Positions 62,087-64,000 of a stretch of DNA of 64,000 nucleotides are shown here, piece after piece. Under the pieces are notes generated by a model, which was not told the origin of the DNA, did no database searches, and worked only from the letters and a program-made list of their open reading frames with translations. Both the position numbers and the translations under genes were made by a program. Positions within the stretch are counted from its first letter, which is position 1. Every line of letters starts with the position of its first letter. This DNA is from Bifidobacteriaceae bacterium UBA2724 (GTDB lineage Bacteria; Actinomycetota; Actinomycetes; Actinomycetales; Bifidobacteriaceae). Location of the stretch: NCBI GenBank assembly GCA_002353815.1, contig DEKK01000016.1:170335-234334 (forward strand), given 5' to 3'.

Positions 62087-64000
62087 TTACCATTCCCGGC
62101 CGCGTGCCTGACCGTAATTCAGCACTTCATACATATTGCCGAAGGCCAGATTGGGGTTCGCGTATGGCGCAGTGTCCGCGGAGAACGTCTCAGGCCACCG
62201 TTCCATGAGCTGTCCGCGCTCCTTCTTGAACCGAACGGCCTTCGGTCCCGAAGTCTCGGGGCCGCGGGAGACGGATTCATAGTGACGCAGGGTCGCGGTG
62301 GGACAGAAGACGATGAGCTTTCCGGATTTTCTCACGCGATAGCAGAAGTCCACGTCGTTGTAATTGACCGCAAGGTCCTCGTCAAATCCATGGACTGCTT
62401 CGAACGTTGTGCGGGATACCATCAAGCAGGCGCCGGTGACGGCCGCGACGTCGCGCGCGACGATGGTGGCTTCGAAATTGCCGGTGTTTCGATACGGAAG
62501 CTGGTAATACAGGTGGCCTGGGCCGTCGGGACCACAGGCGATGCCGACATGCTGGATCGTGTCATCGGGGAAGAGCAGCTTCGCCCCGGTTATTCCGACG
62601 TCCTCGCGCGTGCAGGGGCCGATGAGCTCCTGGATCCAGTCGGGGGTGATGACCTCCGTGTCGTTGTTGAGCAGCAGGAAGTAGTCCCCGCGGGCTTCGC
62701 GCGCGCCGAAGTTGACGATCTGCGAGAAGTTGAAGCCATGCACATCGCGGTCATGGACAACGCGGATGCGCGCATCGGCATGCTGGATTCTGTCGTAGTA
62801 CTCGAAGGTCGCCTCGTCGGTGCTGTTGTTTTCGACGATGACTATCTCGTAGCTGCGGTATGTCGTGTATTTGCGTATCGACATCAGGCAGCGATGCAGC
62901 ACGGGAACCGAATCCTTGTTGGGGATGATGATCGACACCAGCGGTTCGTCATGCGTGAGTTCTTTTTCAGGGACGGTCTCGGCATCCCCGGAGGCGACGC
63001 TCGCCTCGGTGGCGTTCCCGTAATGGTACTTCACCAGGAACCTGCGCGGCGCGATGGGGGATTCCACGACGTCCGCGTCGATATGCTCGCGTTCGAGATG
63101 CGTCTGGACGGCAAGCTTGCTTGAATCCAGCGTGTAGCTCTTCTGCTCCGCGTTCTTGGCGGTCGAATTGTTATGGACTCGCCAATGGTAAAGCACGCGG
63201 GGCTCGTGGTGCACGTATTCGGACTTCTCCCCGATGCGGAACGTCATGTGCCAGTCCTGCGAGCCATCGTATTCCTTGCCGGGAAGCTCCAAGGTGTCCA
63301 TGATGGATTTGCGGACGGTGAGGAAGTGGCATACATAGTTCATGCCCAGCAGAAGATCGGGATTCCAATCGGGTTTGAAGAACGGCTCGCGGTAGATCCC
63401 CGAGTCGAACTTGTCTTCGTCGCAATACAGCATCCCCGTCTCGGGGTGTTCATTGATTGCGAGCGCGTACCAATACAGTGCGTCGGGCTCGATGAAGTCA
63501 TCATGGTCCAGGAAGCACAGATAGTCGCCGGTCGCGGCGGTGATGCCAGCGTTGGTGTTCAGCGTGATGCCTTTGTTCTCGGGAAGGCGGATCTCCTTGA
63601 TCCTTTTGTCCGATGCACACAGGGACGACACGGCCTGGCCCAGCTGTGCATCCTCGGTGGAGGCATTGAGCAGCAGCAGCTCCCAGTTCGGGTAGGTTTG
63701 GCGAAGCACGGACTTCGCCATGTCCGTGAGGAACGGGATGGGCGTCTTGTACAGAGGCACGATGATGGAGAACTTCGGGTTGCGTTCCAGGTGGGCCTGG
63801 CGCTGGAGCTCGAGTTCGTCGTGACGCATCCTGTGCTGATTCCTGAACCAGGCGTCGTAATTTCCCGCCTGGCAGGCCGGGGTCGTGGCCTGTTGCCATT
63901 GCAAGCGCAGGCGCATGGCCGATGCCGGGTCGCAATACTGGAAGCCGTCCTGGGCGTCGGAATCGGGGAACTGGGCCCATACGAAGAAGGTGGATCCCGC
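62087..64000 (-). CDS. two-domain GT2 glycosyltransferase, truncated by window edge
   Basis: At least 638 aa; the frame is open to the window end so the N-terminus lies outside. First GT2 domain: FSIIVPLYKTPIPFLTDMAKSVLRQTYPNWELLLLN (read in parts), DYLCFLDHDDFIEPDALY. Second GT2 domain: SIIIPNKDSVPVLHRCLMSIRKYTTYRSYEIVIVENNSTD (read in parts), LLLNNDTEVITPDW, and DLAVNYNDVDFCYRVRKSGK (ND pair). Domain order fits rhamnan/surface-glycan GT2 fusions. Start of the minus operon with the DUF6020-like gene. The N-terminal part may carry an additional domain. Confidence 0.82.
   Translation of the reverse strand, partial: AGSTFFVWAQFPDSDAQDGFQYCDPASAMRLRLQWQQATTPACQAGNYDAWFRNQHRMRHDELELQRQAHLERNPKFSIIVPLYKTPIPFLTDMAKSVLRQTYPNWELLLLNASTEDAQLGQAVSSLCASDKRIKEIRLPENKGITLNTNAGITAATGDYLCFLDHDDFIEPDALYWYALAINEHPETGMLYCDEDKFDSGIYREPFFKPDWNPDLLLGMNYVCHFLTVRKSIMDTLELPGKEYDGSQDWHMTFRIGEKSEYVHHEPRVLYHWRVHNNSTAKNAEQKSYTLDSSKLAVQTHLEREHIDADVVESPIAPRRFLVKYHYGNATEASVASGDAETVPEKELTHDEPLVSIIIPNKDSVPVLHRCLMSIRKYTTYRSYEIVIVENNSTDEATFEYYDRIQHADARIRVVHDRDVHGFNFSQIVNFGAREARGDYFLLLNNDTEVITPDWIQELIGPCTREDVGITGAKLLFPDDTIQHVGIACGPDGPGHLYYQLPYRNTGNFEATIVARDVAAVTGACLMVSRTTFEAVHGFDEDLAVNYNDVDFCYRVRKSGKLIVFCPTATLRHYESVSRGPETSGPKAVRFKKERGQLMERWPETFSADTAPYANPNLAFGNMYEVLNYGQARGREW

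Overview
The window looks like chromosomal DNA of a Bifidobacterium species. GC content is high, and the gene content is typical of the genus: 6-phosphogluconate dehydrogenase, a glucose-6-phosphate dehydrogenase/OpcA/6-phosphogluconolactonase set, class-II-amidotransferase and glutamate-cysteine-ligase-like genes, a GH13 alpha-glucosidase with a LacI regulator and an MFS transporter, thiamine genes, a sortase-assembled pilus cluster and a cell-surface polysaccharide region. The species cannot be named from the sequence alone. I saw no rRNA operon, prophage, insertion sequence, transposase or CRISPR array.

Layout. 0-12 kb: a membrane GT2 glycosyltransferase, a TatD-type hydrolase, two tandem protein O-mannosyltransferase paralogs (minus strand), a YafJ/EgtC-type glutamine amidotransferase next to a glutamate-cysteine ligase, then gnd. 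12-14.5 kb: a 73-bp tandem repeat, acylphosphatase, and a lower-GC island of at least three decayed small exported or membrane protein genes, two of them paralogs. 14.6-18.7 kb: zwf-opcA (overlapping stop and start) and pgl on the minus strand. 19-24.6 kb: HD-domain protein, upp, tadA, an amidohydrolase with an eroded metal site, and alpha-glucosidase. 25-30 kb: LacI regulator, an MFS transporter behind LacI-type palindromes, an undescribed 64-aa amphipathic protein and an MHS-type transporter. 30-36 kb: ilvC, a 2-hydroxyacid dehydrogenase, and two ThiD-family kinases (one fused to TenA).

36.8-45.4 kb: the sortase pilus cluster, with a 1176-aa tip adhesin (choice-of-anchor-A type, LPSTG), a major pilin (LPLTG), a second backbone-type pilin with an unusual LAVTG sorting motif, and a class C sortase. 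Strong hairpins separate the pilin genes and probably set their relative expression. 45.5-50 kb: thiE, a Nudix hydrolase, a large polytopic membrane protein and tRNA-Ser(GGA). 50-64 kb: a surface-polysaccharide region with a DPM1-like GT2, a secreted GH25 muramidase carrying three beta-trefoil domains, UDP-glucose dehydrogenase, a Wzx-like flippase, a large membrane protein broken by two single-base homopolymer indels, a DUF6020-like membrane protein and a two-domain GT2 that runs off the right edge.

Most exciting leads: the decayed small membrane-protein island (13.1-14.4 kb), the orphan 64-aa amphipathic peptide with a near-perfect Shine-Dalgarno (28.4 kb), the three-hairpin spacer between pilin genes together with the LAVTG pilin (42.3-44.4 kb), the mosaic identity of the two mannosyltransferases, and the doubly frameshifted surface-polysaccharide membrane gene (57.2-59.7 kb). 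All functional calls are from motifs and family knowledge; no database search was possible.
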